Position numbers and translations under genes: made by a program. The notes under the pieces are model-generated. The model was not told where the DNA came from, searched no databases, and saw only the letters and a program-made list of their open reading frames with translations. A stretch of DNA of 64,000 nt from Mycolicibacterium diernhoferi (GTDB lineage: Bacteria > Actinomycetota > Actinomycetes > Mycobacteriales > Mycobacteriaceae), in assembly GCF_019456655.1 (NCBI RefSeq), contig NZ_CP080332.1, forward strand, positions 2,480,001-2,544,000. Reading direction: 5' to 3'. This document shows positions 48,144-57,412 of the stretch, in pieces (the stretch's first letter is position 1; every line of letters starts with the position of its first letter).

Positions 48144-49115
48144 GTGCAACGGTGGCGGGGCCGGGAGGACATCCCCACAGACTGGGGACGATGTGTCTTG
48201 ACGATCGGCGTGTTCGACGGTGTACACCGTGGGCACGCCGAGTTGATCAGTCATGCGGTGAAATCGGGTCGATCGCGCGGGGTGCCCACCGTGCTGATGA
48301 CGTTCGACCCACATCCCATGGAAGTGGTGTTCCCGGGTAATCACCCGGCGCAGCTGACGACGCTGACGCGGCGCGCCGAACTCGTCGAGGAAACCGGTAT
48401 CGACGTGTTCCTGGTGATGCCGTTCACCGCTGACTTCATGAAACTCACCCCCGAGCGCTACATCCACGAACTGCTGGTCGAGAGCCTGCACGTGGTGGAG
48501 GTCGTGGTGGGGGAGAACTTCACCTTCGGGAAGAAGGCCGCCGGCAACGTGGATCTGCTGCGCAAGGCCGGTGAGAAATTCGGGTTCGCTGTGGAAGGCA
48601 TGTCACTGGTGACCGAGCACCATCGGGACGAGACGGTCACCTTCTCGTCCACCTACATCCGGTCCTGTGTGGACGCGGGCGACGTGGTGACCGCGGCCGA
48701 GGCGCTGGGCCGCCCGCACCGCGTCGAGGGGGTGGTGGTGCGCGGTGACGGCCGGGGCCGTGGCCTCGGGTTCCCGACCGCCAACGTCGCCCCGCCGATG
48801 CATTCGGCGATCCCGGCCGACGGCGTCTACGCGGCCTGGTTCACCGTGCTCGGTCAGGGTCCGGTGGTCGGCACCGTCACTCCCGGTGAGCGGTACCAGG
48901 CCGCCGTCTCGGTGGGCACCAACCCGACGTTCTCCGGGCGCACCCGCACCGTGGAGGCCTTCGTGCTGGACGCCGAGGCCGACCTGTACGGCCAGCACGT
49001 GGCCGTGGACTTCGTGGCGCGGATCCGCGGCCAGGAGAAGTTCGACTCCGTCGACGATCTGGTGGTGGCGATGCACCGCGATACCGAGAAGGCCCGCACG
49101 ATTCTGTCCTCGTAG
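48144..49115 (+). CDS. ribF: Bifunctional riboflavin kinase / FAD synthetase
   Basis: A 323-residue enzyme making FMN and FAD. The N-terminal nucleotidyltransferase domain has TIGVFDGVHRGHAELI (residues 20-35) and VVVGENFTFGKKAAGN; FSSTYIRSCVDAGDV links to the C-terminal riboflavin kinase domain with GRGRGLGFPTANV and VSVGTNPTF. GTG start chosen for the -10 element. It is divergent from mntR, 81 bases away. Confidence 0.95.
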   Translation: MQRWRGREDIPTDWGRCVLTIGVFDGVHRGHAELISHAVKSGRSRGVPTVLMTFDPHPMEVVFPGNHPAQLTTLTRRAELVEETGIDVFLVMPFTADFMKLTPERYIHELLVESLHVVEVVVGENFTFGKKAAGNVDLLRKAGEKFGFAVEGMSLVTEHHRDETVTFSSTYIRSCVDAGDVVTAAEALGRPHRVEGVVVRGDGRGRGLGFPTANVAPPMHSAIPADGVYAAWFTVLGQGPVVGTVTPGERYQAAVSVGTNPTFSGRTRTVEAFVLDAEADLYGQHVAVDFVARIRGQEKFDSVDDLVVAMHRDTEKARTILSS

Positions 49116-49126
49116 GGCAGCGCTGC

Positions 49127-49132
49127 TACACT
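49127..49132 (+). promoter_or_regulatory. -10 element of rpsO
   Basis: TACACT in the ribF-rpsO gap predicts a start near 49139 and a leader of about 76 bases. No convincing -35. Confidence 0.4.
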
Positions 49133-49143
49133 TCCCGGCGACC

Positions 49144-49155
49144 CAGCACGTGCTG
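49144..49155. promoter_or_regulatory. Perfect palindrome in the predicted rpsO leader
   Basis: CAGCACGTGCTG, 12 bases, just downstream of the predicted transcript start. May fold or bind a protein; S15 commonly controls its own mRNA leader in bacteria. Confidence 0.35.
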
Positions 49156-49215
49156 CAGTTCGCGGCGGCCGTGCCGAAAGTTTTCCTTCGCGGACCTATT
49201 TGATGGAGTTGTTTC

Positions 49216-49485
49216 GTGGCGCTCACTGCCGAACAGAAAAAAGAAATCCTCGGCCAGTACGGCCTGCATGACACCGACACCGGTTCGCCGGAGGCTCAGG
49301 TGGCTCTGCTGACCAAGCGGATCGTCGATCTGACCGAACACCTCAAGCAGCACAAGCACGATCACCACTCGCGGCGGGGGTTGCTGCTGCTGGTCGGTCG
49401 CCGGCGCCGGTTGCTCAAGTACGTCGCCGCGGTCGACGTCGCGCGCTACCGGTCGCTGATCGAGCGCCTCGGTCTGCGTCGCTGA
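49216..49485 (+). CDS. rpsO: 30S ribosomal protein S15
   Basis: An 89-residue ribosomal protein that binds 16S rRNA early in assembly. All the S15 landmarks are present: [46 protein letters not shown] and [12 protein letters not shown] at the end. GTG start follows ATGGAG. Its stop overlaps the CTG start proposed for lppU. Confidence 0.97.
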   Translation: MALTAEQKKEILGQYGLHDTDTGSPEAQVALLTKRIVDLTEHLKQHKHDHHSRRGLLLLVGRRRRLLKYVAAVDVARYRSLIERLGLRR

Positions 49486-49973
49486 CCCACCGATCCGCGG
49501 CGTTTTTCGCCGCGATCGTTCTCACGGGGGGACTCACCGGTTGTTCGTCGGCCGCTGCCGCCGCCTTTCAGGTCGGAGACTGCCTGAAGGTGGTCGGCAC
49601 GGTGGACCGGCCGGACGCCGTCAAGGCGGCCTGCGGCAGCCCTGACTCGACGTTCAAGGTCGTCGCGACGGTCGCCGACAGTGGCGAATGCCCGTCCGAC
49701 GTGGACTCCTACTACGCCACGCACAACGCGTTCAGCGACACCAGCACCACCGTGTGCATGGATGTCGACTGGGTGTTGGGGCAGTGCATGAGTGTCGATC
49801 CCGACAACGGCCGGGATCCGGTGCGCGTCGACTGCCGGGACGACGCGCAGCCGAATCGGCAGCGGGCGACCCAGATTCTGCAAGGCATCACCGATGCCGA
49901 CCAGTGCCGCAGTGGGATGGGCTACCCCTACGACGAACGCGGGTTCACCGTGTGCGTCGACGGCGTCGATTGA
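49482..49973 (+). CDS. lppU: Lipoprotein LppU
   Basis: Secreted lipoprotein of 163 residues, similar to Rv2784c, which also follows rpsO. Reading in frame from CTG 49482 gives [20 protein letters not shown]: a complete signal with lipobox LTGC (Cys 21). No ATG, GTG or TTG in this frame precedes the lipobox, so CTG overlapping the rpsO stop (CTGA) is proposed as start; the first ordinary start (GTG 49590) would remove the signal. The mature domain has eight cysteines, suggesting four disulfides. Function unknown. Confidence 0.7.
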   Translation: MTHRSAAFFAAIVLTGGLTGCSSAAAAAFQVGDCLKVVGTVDRPDAVKAACGSPDSTFKVVATVADSGECPSDVDSYYATHNAFSDTSTTVCMDVDWVLGQCMSVDPDNGRDPVRVDCRDDAQPNRQRATQILQGITDADQCRSGMGYPYDERGFTVCVDGVD

Positions 49974-49995
49974 GGGTCGCCTACCTGCTCCGGTG

Positions 49996-50001
49996 TAACA
50001 T
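49996..50001 (+). promoter_or_regulatory. Possible -10 element of pnp
   Basis: TAACAT predicts a start near 50008 and a leader of about 210 bases. The 247-base gap 49974-50220 contains no gene. Confidence 0.4.
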
Positions 50002-50118
50002 GAAGATGTTTTGGGCCACATGGCCGAAACAAAGGGTGCGGTTCGCGCAGTACCGCGCGCACCGTTCCCGCGCGTCACAGCAGTACCCGCCTGATCGGGC
50101 GGTCTTCGGTAGTGGCTG

Positions 50119-50135
50119 CCGGGGTTTGACCCCGG
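50119..50135 (+). promoter_or_regulatory. Hairpin in the pnp leader
   Basis: CCGGGG-TTTGA-CCCCGG, a perfect 6-base stem extended by one more G-C pair outside. It lies about 85 bases before the pnp start. Control of pnp at a leader hairpin is known in E. coli; the role here is inferred. Confidence 0.4.
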
Positions 50136-50220
50136 CCGCTTCGATCGACGGCCGTAGCCGAATTCAGGGAACCGCTGACGCGTGACGACGCAAAACAGCT
50201 GAATACCCAGAAAGGCTGCT

Positions 50221-52464
50221 ATGTCTGCAGTTGAAACCGACGAGGGCGTGTTCGAATCCACCGCCGTCATCGACAACGGGAGCTTCGGCACCCGCACCAT
50301 CCGTTTCGAGACCGGCCGGCTGGCTCAGCAGGCCGCCGGCGCCGTCGTCGCCTACCTCGATGACGAAACCATGCTGCTGAGCGCGACCACCGCCAGCAAG
50401 AGCCCGAAGGATCACTTCGACTTCTTCCCGCTCACCATCGACGTCGAGGAGCGGATGTACGCCGCGGGCCGCATCCCCGGCTCGTTCTTCCGTCGTGAGG
50501 GCCGCCCCTCCACCGACGCGATCCTGACCTGCCGCCTGATCGACCGCCCGCTGCGCCCGACCTTCGTGTCCGGCCTGCGCAACGAGATCCAGGTCGTGGT
50601 CACCGTGCTGAGCCTGGATCCCAAGGATCTCTACGACGTGCTGGCGATCAACGCCGCGTCGGCTTCCACCCAGATCTCCGGCCTGCCGTTCTCCGGCCCG
50701 GTCGGTGGCGTGCGCGTCGCCCTGATCAACGGCCAGTGGGTCGCGTTCCCCACCGTCGAGCAGCTCGAAGACGCCGTGTTCGACATGGTGGTCGCCGGCC
50801 GCAAGGTCGGCCAGGGCGACTCCGCCGACGTCGCGATCATGATGGTCGAGGCCGAGGCGACCGAGAAGGTCATCGAACTGGTCGCCGGCGGCGCGGGTGC
50901 GCCGACCGAGGCCGTGGTGGCCGAGGGTCTGGAGGCGGCCAAGCCGTTCATCGCCACCCTGTGCACCGCGCAGGAGGAGCTGCACGCCGCCGCCGGTAAG
51001 GCGACCGTGGAGTACCCGCTGTTCCCCGAGTACCAGGACGACGTGTACGCCCAGGTCGCCGCGGTGGCCACCGATGCGCTGTCGCAGGCGCTGACCATCG
51101 CCGGCAAGGCCGAGCGCGACGCTCGCACCGACGAGATCAAGGGCGAGGTGCTCGAGCGCCTGGCCGGCCAGTTCGAGGGCCGCGAGAAGGAGATCGGCGC
51201 CGCGTACCGGTCGCTGACCAAAAAGCTTGTGCGTCAGCGCATCCTGACCGACCACTTCCGCATCGACGGCCGTGGCGTCACCGATATCCGGGCGTTGTCC
51301 GCCGAGGTCGCGATCATTCCGCGGGCGCACGGCAGCGCGCTGTTCGAGCGCGGCGAGACCCAGATCATGGGTGTCACCACTCTCGACATGGTCAAGATGG
51401 CCCAGCAGATCGACTCGCTCGGGCCCGAGACCTCCAAGCGCTACATGCACCACTACAACTTCCCGCCGTTCTCCACCGGTGAGACCGGCCGGGTCGGTTC
51501 GCCCAAGCGCCGCGAGATCGGCCACGGCGCACTCGCCGAGCGCGCGCTGGTGCCGGTGCTGCCCAGCGTCGAGGAGTTCCCGTACGCGATCCGCCAGGTG
51601 TCGGAAGCGCTGAGCTCCAACGGTTCCACCTCGATGGGCTCGGTGTGTGCCTCCACCCTGTCGCTGCTGAACGCCGGTGTGCCGCTGAAGGCGCCGGTCG
51701 CCGGTATCGCCATGGGCCTGGTGTCCGATGAGGTGGACGGCGAAACCCGTTACGTCACCCTCACCGACATCCTCGGTGCCGAGGATGCGTTCGGCGACAT
51801 GGACTTCAAGTGCGCGGGCACCAAGGATTTCGTCACCGCCCTGCAGTTGGACACCAAGCTCGACGGCATCCCGTCCAAGGTGCTGGCCGGTGCTCTGGCC
51901 CAGGCCAAGGACGCCCGGATCACCATCCTCGAGGTGATGGCCGAGGCCATCGACGAGCCGGATGAGATGAGCCCGTACGCACCGCGGATCACCACCATCA
52001 AGGTGCCGGTCGACAAGATCGGCGAGGTGATCGGGCCCAAGGGCAAGATGATCAACTCGATCACCGAGGAGACCGGCGCGTCGATCTCCATCGAGGACGA
52101 CGGCACCGTGTTCGTCGGCGCCAGCAATGGCGAGGCCGCCCAGGCCGCGATCGACAAGATCAATGCGATCGCCAATCCGCAGCTGCCCAAGGTCGGCGAG
52201 CGGTTCCTCGGAACCGTGGTCAAGACCACCGATTTCGGCGCATTCGTGTCGCTGCTGCCCGGCCGTGACGGCCTGGTGCACATCTCGAAGTTGGGCCGCG
52301 GCAAGCGGGTCAACAAGGTCGAGGATGTGGCAAAGGTGGGCGATAAGCTGCGCGTCGAGATCGCCGATATCGACAACCGCGGCAAGATCTCACTGGTCCT
52401 CGTCGAAGAAGAGGCCGTCGAGGCACCGGCGGCCGATGCCGCACCGGCAGGCGCCGAAGCGTAG
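50221..52464 (+). CDS. pnp: Polyribonucleotide nucleotidyltransferase
   Basis: A 747-residue phosphorolytic exoribonuclease (GpsI in M. tuberculosis). Two RNase PH domains (about 15-160 and 355-570) with [25 protein letters not shown] and the active second core [31 protein letters not shown], an alpha-helical linker, then KH (about 593-650, [12 protein letters not shown]) and S1 (about 660-733, [26 protein letters not shown]). ATG follows AGAAAGG. A perfect intrinsic terminator starts 11 bases after the stop. Confidence 0.97.
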   Translation: MSAVETDEGVFESTAVIDNGSFGTRTIRFETGRLAQQAAGAVVAYLDDETMLLSATTASKSPKDHFDFFPLTIDVEERMYAAGRIPGSFFRREGRPSTDAILTCRLIDRPLRPTFVSGLRNEIQVVVTVLSLDPKDLYDVLAINAASASTQISGLPFSGPVGGVRVALINGQWVAFPTVEQLEDAVFDMVVAGRKVGQGDSADVAIMMVEAEATEKVIELVAGGAGAPTEAVVAEGLEAAKPFIATLCTAQEELHAAAGKATVEYPLFPEYQDDVYAQVAAVATDALSQALTIAGKAERDARTDEIKGEVLERLAGQFEGREKEIGAAYRSLTKKLVRQRILTDHFRIDGRGVTDIRALSAEVAIIPRAHGSALFERGETQIMGVTTLDMVKMAQQIDSLGPETSKRYMHHYNFPPFSTGETGRVGSPKRREIGHGALAERALVPVLPSVEEFPYAIRQVSEALSSNGSTSMGSVCASTLSLLNAGVPLKAPVAGIAMGLVSDEVDGETRYVTLTDILGAEDAFGDMDFKCAGTKDFVTALQLDTKLDGIPSKVLAGALAQAKDARITILEVMAEAIDEPDEMSPYAPRITTIKVPVDKIGEVIGPKGKMINSITEETGASISIEDDGTVFVGASNGEAAQAAIDKINAIANPQLPKVGERFLGTVVKTTDFGAFVSLLPGRDGLVHISKLGRGKRVNKVEDVAKVGDKLRVEIADIDNRGKISLVLVEEEAVEAPAADAAPAGAEA

Positions 52465-52474
52465 TCATCTCCAG

Positions 52475-52510
52475 AAAAATGCCCGGCACCGTCAGGTGCC
52501 GGGCATTTTT
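52475..52510. terminator. Perfect bidirectional intrinsic terminator after pnp
   Basis: Sixteen-base perfect inverted arms (52475-52490 and 52495-52510) with a GTCA loop; the left arm begins with five A and the right ends with five T, so it can terminate on both strands. This is the clearest factor-independent terminator in the window. Confidence 0.9.
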
Positions 52511-52551
52511 CGTATTTGCCGGCGAACCGGATCGTCGGCGGCGTCTTTCCG

Positions 52552-52557
52552 TAGGGT
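52552..52557 (+). promoter_or_regulatory. Possible -10 element of the Rieske-glutamate synthase gene
   Basis: TAGGGT between the pnp terminator and the gene predicts a start near 52564 and a leader of about 54 bases ending in AGGAG at 52606-52610. Confidence 0.4.
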
Positions 52558-52617
52558 GTGTGCTGTGGAGCCCCGCCGGGCGGGTTCGCTCGGTGCACAG
52601 CAACCAGGAGTAGCCCC

Positions 52618-54258
52618 TTGCCGTCTGTCAGCGTTGTCGACGAAGACGAGAACACCGTCCATCTCCAGGATCTCGAACTCGACGTCCCCTATCCGCTGAC
52701 GATCGCCGGGGTCGACCTGGTTCTCATCCGACGCCCCGACGGCAGTGTCTCGGCGCTCTACGGACGATGTGCCCACCGCGGTGTGCCGCTCGCCGATGGC
52801 CACGTCGAGGGCAACACGCTGGTATGTGGTGTGCACGGCTGGCGCTACGACGTTGCGACCGGCATCGCGCCCGTGAACAACTCCGTGGCTCTGGCCACCT
52901 TTCCCACGGAGATCCGCGACGGGCGGGTCCATGTCGACCGGACCGCCGTCTCGGAGTACGCGGCCCGGCACCCGCGGGCCGTGCCGGCGGGGGACTACCA
53001 GGCGCAGTTCTCGGATGTGGGTGCGACACCGGAGGAACCGTTCGTCGCCGACATCCGTGAACTGGCCGGGCACGGGCTGACCAGGCTGGGGATGCACGGT
53101 AAGACCGGGGCGATGGGTGTGCCGCGGGCAGAGTTGCCCTCGTGGAACAGCATCCAGTTCGTGACAGCACAGTTGGCGCGACCGCCGCTGCTCGACGACG
53201 AACCGGTCGACACCAGGGTCGTGGTCGGACCGACCGCCGCCAGACCGCTGACCCTCGACATCCCGCTGATGGTCACGGACATGAGTTTCGGTGCGCTGTC
53301 CCAGGAGGCCAAGGTCGCCCTGGCGGCGGGGGCCGAGCTTGCCGGTACCGGGATCTGTTCCGGCGAGGGCGGAATGCTGCCCGAGGAACAGCAGGCCAAC
53401 TCGAAGTACTTCTACGAGCTGGCCTCCGGTCGATTCGGGTGGAGCTTCGACCGTCTGGACGTTGTGCAGGCGTTCCACTTCAAGGGCGGCCAGGCCGCCA
53501 AAACCGGTACCGGCGGCCATCTTTCGGGGAAGAAGGTGGTGGGCAAGATCGCCGAGGTGCGCGGGTTGGCGCCCGGCACCGATGCGATCTCACCCGCCAG
53601 GTTCCCGGACTGGACCTCAGTCGATCAGTATGTCGATTTCGCGGCTCAGGTTCGGGAGCGCTCGGGCGGAATCCCGATCGGATACAAGATGAGCGCACAA
53701 CGCATCGAGGAGGACATCGATGCTGCGCTCACCATCGGAGTCGACTACATCATCATCGACGGTCGCGGAGGAGGTACCGGTGCGGCGCCGCTGATCTTCA
53801 GGGAGAACATCTCGGTCCCGACCATTCCGGCGGTGGCCCGGGCACGTCGGCACCTGGACCGCTGCGGCAAATCGGGAGAAGTGACGCTGATCGCCACCGG
53901 CGGCATCCGGACGGCCGCGGACATGGCCAAGGCGATGGCGCTCGGCGCCGACGCCATCGCGCTGGCGAACTCGGCGCTGCAGGCCATCGGTTGCGTCGGT
54001 ATGCGGGCCTGCGGCACCAACAACTGTCCGGTCGGTATCGCGACCCAGCAGCAACACCTGCGCGATCGGTTGCCCGTGCAGCAGGCCGCGCAGCGGCTGG
54101 CCCGATTCCTGGAGTCGACGGTCGATCTGATGGCCGTCCTCGCCCGTGCCTGCGGGCACCGGAGGTTGGCCGACTTCGACCTGAAGGACCTGGTGACCTT
54201 CGAACGTGACATGGCCTACCTCAGCGGCGTTCCGTACGCCGGCGTGGTGCCCCTGTAG
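52618..54258 (+). CDS. Rieske-domain / glutamate-synthase-type FMN domain fusion protein
   Basis: A 546-residue predicted flavo-iron-sulfur protein. The N-terminal Rieske domain (about 10-105) carries C51-x-H53 and C70-x2-H73, the [2Fe-2S] ligands. The rest (about 170-510) is the FMN-binding synthase domain of glutamate synthase: DMSFGALSQEAKVALAAGA, SGEGGML, QFHFKGGQ-like QAFHFKGGQAAKTGTGGH, IDGRGGGTGAAP and the 3Fe-4S set C459-x5-C465-x4-C470 in GCVGMRACGTNNCP. There is no glutaminase domain, so it is not a complete glutamate synthase. TTG start is fixed by AGGAG 8 bases upstream. Role unknown; probably a redox enzyme with amino or imino substrates. Confidence 0.85.
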   Translation: MPSVSVVDEDENTVHLQDLELDVPYPLTIAGVDLVLIRRPDGSVSALYGRCAHRGVPLADGHVEGNTLVCGVHGWRYDVATGIAPVNNSVALATFPTEIRDGRVHVDRTAVSEYAARHPRAVPAGDYQAQFSDVGATPEEPFVADIRELAGHGLTRLGMHGKTGAMGVPRAELPSWNSIQFVTAQLARPPLLDDEPVDTRVVVGPTAARPLTLDIPLMVTDMSFGALSQEAKVALAAGAELAGTGICSGEGGMLPEEQQANSKYFYELASGRFGWSFDRLDVVQAFHFKGGQAAKTGTGGHLSGKKVVGKIAEVRGLAPGTDAISPARFPDWTSVDQYVDFAAQVRERSGGIPIGYKMSAQRIEEDIDAALTIGVDYIIIDGRGGGTGAAPLIFRENISVPTIPAVARARRHLDRCGKSGEVTLIATGGIRTAADMAKAMALGADAIALANSALQAIGCVGMRACGTNNCPVGIATQQQHLRDRLPVQQAAQRLARFLESTVDLMAVLARACGHRRLADFDLKDLVTFERDMAYLSGVPYAGVVPL

Positions 54259-54334
54259 GGCCGGTCCGGGTGGGCCGCGTGCTGCCGGCATCCGGGGATA
54301 CGGCAACATGGGTCGCCGCAGAGAAGGAGTACCC

Positions 54335-55621
54335 ATGCCGACGGCAGTGCGCCGAACGAACCTGCCCGGAGGGCTTCGGGTGGTCACCGAGTACCTGCCC
54401 TCTGTGCATTCGGCCTCGGTCGGTGTCTGGGTGGGCGTGGGATCGCGCGACGAGGGAACCTCGGTCGCCGGTGCCGCGCATTTCCTTGAGCATCTGTTGT
54501 TCAAGTCGACGCCGACCCGCAGTGCGGTCGAGATCGCGCAGGCCGTCGACGCCGTCGGTGGTGAGCTCAACGCCTTCACCGCTCGCGAACACACCTGCTA
54601 CTACGCCCACGTGCTGGATTCCGACCTGGAACTGGCCGTGGATCTGGTGGCCGATGTGGTGTTGAACGGGCGCTGCGCGCAGGACGACGTCGAAATCGAG
54701 CGCGATGTGGTGCTCGAGGAGATCGCGATGCGCGACGACGACCCCGAGGACACTCTCGGGGATGTCTTCCTGTCCGCGATGTTCGGATCGCATCCGGTCG
54801 GGCGACCGGTCATCGGCTCCGTGGAGTCGATCTCGGCGATGACCCGTGCCCAATTGCACTCGTTCCACGTCCGGCGCTACACCCCGGAGCGGATGATCCT
54901 CGCGGTGGCCGGCAATGTCGACCACAAGCAGGTCGTGGCGCTGGCCCGGGAGTACTTCGGCCCGCATCTGGTGCGGGGGCGCACCGCGGTGCCGCACCGC
55001 AAGGGCACCGGGCGTGTGGTGGGCAAGCCGGGCCTGGAATTCATCAACCGGGACTCCGAACAGAGCCACCTGCTGGCCGGGGTCCGCACGCCGGGCCGCT
55101 ACTGGGAACACCGCTGGGCGCTGTCGGTGCTCAACTCCGCACTCGGCGGCGGATTGAGTTCGCGGCTGTTCCAACAGATCCGGGAAACCCGCGGTCTGGC
55201 CTACTCGGTGTACTCCAGTGTGGACACCTTCTCCGATTCCGGCGCGTTCTCGGTGTACGCGGCGTGCCTGCCGGAGCGATTCGACGAAGTGGTCCGGGTG
55301 GCGACCGACGTGCTGGCCGATGTGGCGCGCGACGGCATCACCGAATCCGAATGCCGGATCGCCAAGGGGTCGCTGCGCGGCGGGCTGGTGCTCGGCCTGG
55401 AGGATTCCGGGTCGCGGATGCACCGGATCGGACGCAGCGAACTCAACTACGGGGCGCACAAGACCATCGCGCAAACCCTGAAGCAGATCGACGCGGTGAC
55501 GCTGGAGGAGGTCAACAGCGTGGCCAAACGTCTGCTGGCAAAACCGATGGGCGCTGCGGTGCTGGGCCCGCACAAGTCGAAAAGGTCATTGCCGCAGAGG
55601 CTTCGGGCGCTCGCCGGCTGA
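54335..55621 (+). CDS. pepR: M16 zinc metalloprotease PepR
   Basis: A 428-residue processing-peptidase-like protein similar to Rv2782c. The inverted zinc motif HFLEHLLF (HxxEH) is near residue 52, with the third ligand glutamate in VERDVVLEEIAMRDDDPED and AREHTCYYAHV between; the C-terminal M16 domain has the RETRGLAYSVYS signature. ATG 54335 follows AGAAGGAG at ideal distance, preferred over ATG 54308. Cytoplasmic; substrate unknown. Confidence 0.93.
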   Translation: MPTAVRRTNLPGGLRVVTEYLPSVHSASVGVWVGVGSRDEGTSVAGAAHFLEHLLFKSTPTRSAVEIAQAVDAVGGELNAFTAREHTCYYAHVLDSDLELAVDLVADVVLNGRCAQDDVEIERDVVLEEIAMRDDDPEDTLGDVFLSAMFGSHPVGRPVIGSVESISAMTRAQLHSFHVRRYTPERMILAVAGNVDHKQVVALAREYFGPHLVRGRTAVPHRKGTGRVVGKPGLEFINRDSEQSHLLAGVRTPGRYWEHRWALSVLNSALGGGLSSRLFQQIRETRGLAYSVYSSVDTFSDSGAFSVYAACLPERFDEVVRVATDVLADVARDGITESECRIAKGSLRGGLVLGLEDSGSRMHRIGRSELNYGAHKTIAQTLKQIDAVTLEEVNSVAKRLLAKPMGAAVLGPHKSKRSLPQRLRALAG

Positions 55622-55626
55622 GTCGG

Positions 55627-55632
55627 TACAGT
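55627..55632 (+). promoter_or_regulatory. -10 element of the beta-lactamase gene
   Basis: TACAGT, 7 bases before the ATG at 55640, beginning 5 bases after the pepR stop. Confidence 0.5.
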
Positions 55633-55639
55633 CGGGGTC

Positions 55640-56539
55640 ATGTTCCTGTCTCGACGAAGAGTTCTGTTCGGCGGCCTGACACTGGTGACAGCGGGGGGGG
55701 TGATCAGCTGTGCGGACGAGTCCGCGCTGGCGTCTCCGGCTCTGACCTTCGAGGAGCAGGTCCGCGAACTCGAAGCGCGGTACAACGCCTTCATCGGTCT
55801 GTACGCGGTGAATCTGGAATCCGGCGCCACCGTGGCGAGCCGGGCCGACGAGGCCTTCGCGTTGTGCTCAACCTTCAAGACCTATGCCGCTGCCGCGGTG
55901 CTGCAGCGGGTCGCTGCGGGCGAATTGTCGCTGGAACAGCGGCTTTTCGTGGACCCCGCGGCGTTGCTACCCAATTCGCCGGTGACCGGGGAGAACGCCG
56001 GTCACGAGATGACGTTGGCCGAGTTGTCCCAGGCTGCGTTGCAACGCAGCGACAACCTGGCGGCCAACCTGCTGCTGGAGACACTCGGCGGGCCGTCGGC
56101 CATCACCGCATTCGCCCGAAGCATCGGTGACGACCGGACCCGACTGGACCGCTGGGAGATCGAGCTGAACTCGGCGATCCCGGGGGACCCGCGCGACACC
56201 AGCACACCCCGGGCGTTGGCAACCGGATACCGCAACCTGTTGGCGGGTGAGGCTTTACCGGCTGCCCAGCGGGAACTGCTGGACGGCTGGATGCGGGCGA
56301 ATCAGACCTCGAGCATGCGAGCCGGTCTGCCGCCGGGTTGGACCACCGCGGACAAGACCGGCAGCGGTGACTACGGCACCACCAACGATTCCGGGGTTGC
56401 CTACGGGCCCGACGGCACCCGGCTGCTGCTGACCATCATGACCAGAACACAGTCGGCCGATCCGGAGGCCGAGGGGCTGCGTCCGCTGATCGGGGAGCTC
56501 GCCGCACTGGCGCTGCCGCACCTGGTCGGCCCGCGATGA
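55640..56539 (+). CDS. bla: Class A beta-lactamase
   Basis: A 299-residue serine beta-lactamase related to mycobacterial BlaC. Active-site motifs: S77-TFK80, S137-D-N139, E173-I-E-L-N (the Glu166 position) and K239-T-G. The signal has a twin-arginine SRRRVLFGG and ends in VISC (Cys 24), so it may be Tat-exported and lipid-anchored. M. tuberculosis BlaC has SDG where this enzyme has the common SDN. Hydrolyses beta-lactams in the periplasm. Its own leaderless promoter suggests constitutive expression; no bla regulator genes are nearby. Confidence 0.93.
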   Translation: MFLSRRRVLFGGLTLVTAGGVISCADESALASPALTFEEQVRELEARYNAFIGLYAVNLESGATVASRADEAFALCSTFKTYAAAAVLQRVAAGELSLEQRLFVDPAALLPNSPVTGENAGHEMTLAELSQAALQRSDNLAANLLLETLGGPSAITAFARSIGDDRTRLDRWEIELNSAIPGDPRDTSTPRALATGYRNLLAGEALPAAQRELLDGWMRANQTSSMRAGLPPGWTTADKTGSGDYGTTNDSGVAYGPDGTRLLLTIMTRTQSADPEAEGLRPLIGELAALALPHLVGPR

Positions 56540-56599
56540 GATTCGGGTCTCGGCGATGTCTGCACCCCTGAGACCCGTTGTTTCTGCGAGAGGATGCCG

Positions 56600-57400
56600 A
56601 TGACCGAGTATGCCGCCCCGGTGGGGGCGCCGATCTGGTTCGACCTGATGAGCAGCGATCCCGCCGAGGCCGCCGAGTTCTATCGCGCGATCTTCGGTTG
56701 GGAGCTGGAGCGGCCGGCCCAACCGGGGTTCGGCGGCTACCGGAACTTCACCCGCAACGGGAAGCGAGTGGCCGGGCTGATGCCGCACATGGGCGAGGCC
56801 GACGAGCCGTCCAACATCTGGTCGGTCTACCTGCACACCGAGGATTCCGCCGCGACCGTCGCCGCCGTCGAGGCGGCCGGCGGTTCGGTGATGGTGCCGC
56901 CGATGCCGGTCGGGGATCTGGGCTCGATGATGGTGGCCACCGACACCGCGGGAGCCGTCATCGGATTCTGGCAGCCCGGCACCCACGCGGGTTTCACCGC
57001 ATGGGGTGAGCACGGCGCGCCGTACTGGTTCGAGTGCCAGAGCAAGGACTACGAGAAATCGCTGGCGTTCTACCCGGAGGTCGTCGGAGCCCGGTTGGCG
57101 GAGATCGGTACCGGGGGCGATCCGGAGGCCGTCGGCCCCGACCGGTATGCGCAGGTGTTCATCGGGGAGTCCGCGTACTCGGGAATCATGGATTCCGCGA
57201 CGCTGTTCCCGGCCGAGGTGCCCTCGTTCTGGCAGGTGTACATCATGGTCGACGACGTCGCGACGACCGTCGAGGCGGCCCGGTCGTTGGGTGCCCAGAT
57301 CCTGATGCCCGGTGAGGACACCCCGTACGGCACGCTGGCGGCCATCAAGGATCCGCTCGGCGCGCTCATCTGCCTGGGCCACCCGCCGGCCGGCATGTGA
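56600..57400 (+). CDS. Two-domain VOC (glyoxalase-like) protein
   Basis: A 266-residue protein made of two vicinal-oxygen-chelate modules: [29 protein letters not shown] at the start of the first and [25 protein letters not shown] for the second, each closed by an [14 protein letters not shown] or [16 protein letters not shown] strand. The arrangement is like Cfp30B (Rv0577) and other actinobacterial antigens of unknown enzymatic role. ATG 56600 follows GAGAGG at 6 bases; ATG 56594 is possible but leaves no spacer. Confidence 0.85.
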   Translation: MTEYAAPVGAPIWFDLMSSDPAEAAEFYRAIFGWELERPAQPGFGGYRNFTRNGKRVAGLMPHMGEADEPSNIWSVYLHTEDSAATVAAVEAAGGSVMVPPMPVGDLGSMMVATDTAGAVIGFWQPGTHAGFTAWGEHGAPYWFECQSKDYEKSLAFYPEVVGARLAEIGTGGDPEAVGPDRYAQVFIGESAYSGIMDSATLFPAEVPSFWQVYIMVDDVATTVEAARSLGAQILMPGEDTPYGTLAAIKDPLGALICLGHPPAGM

Positions 57401-57412
57401 CCGGCCGGCCGG

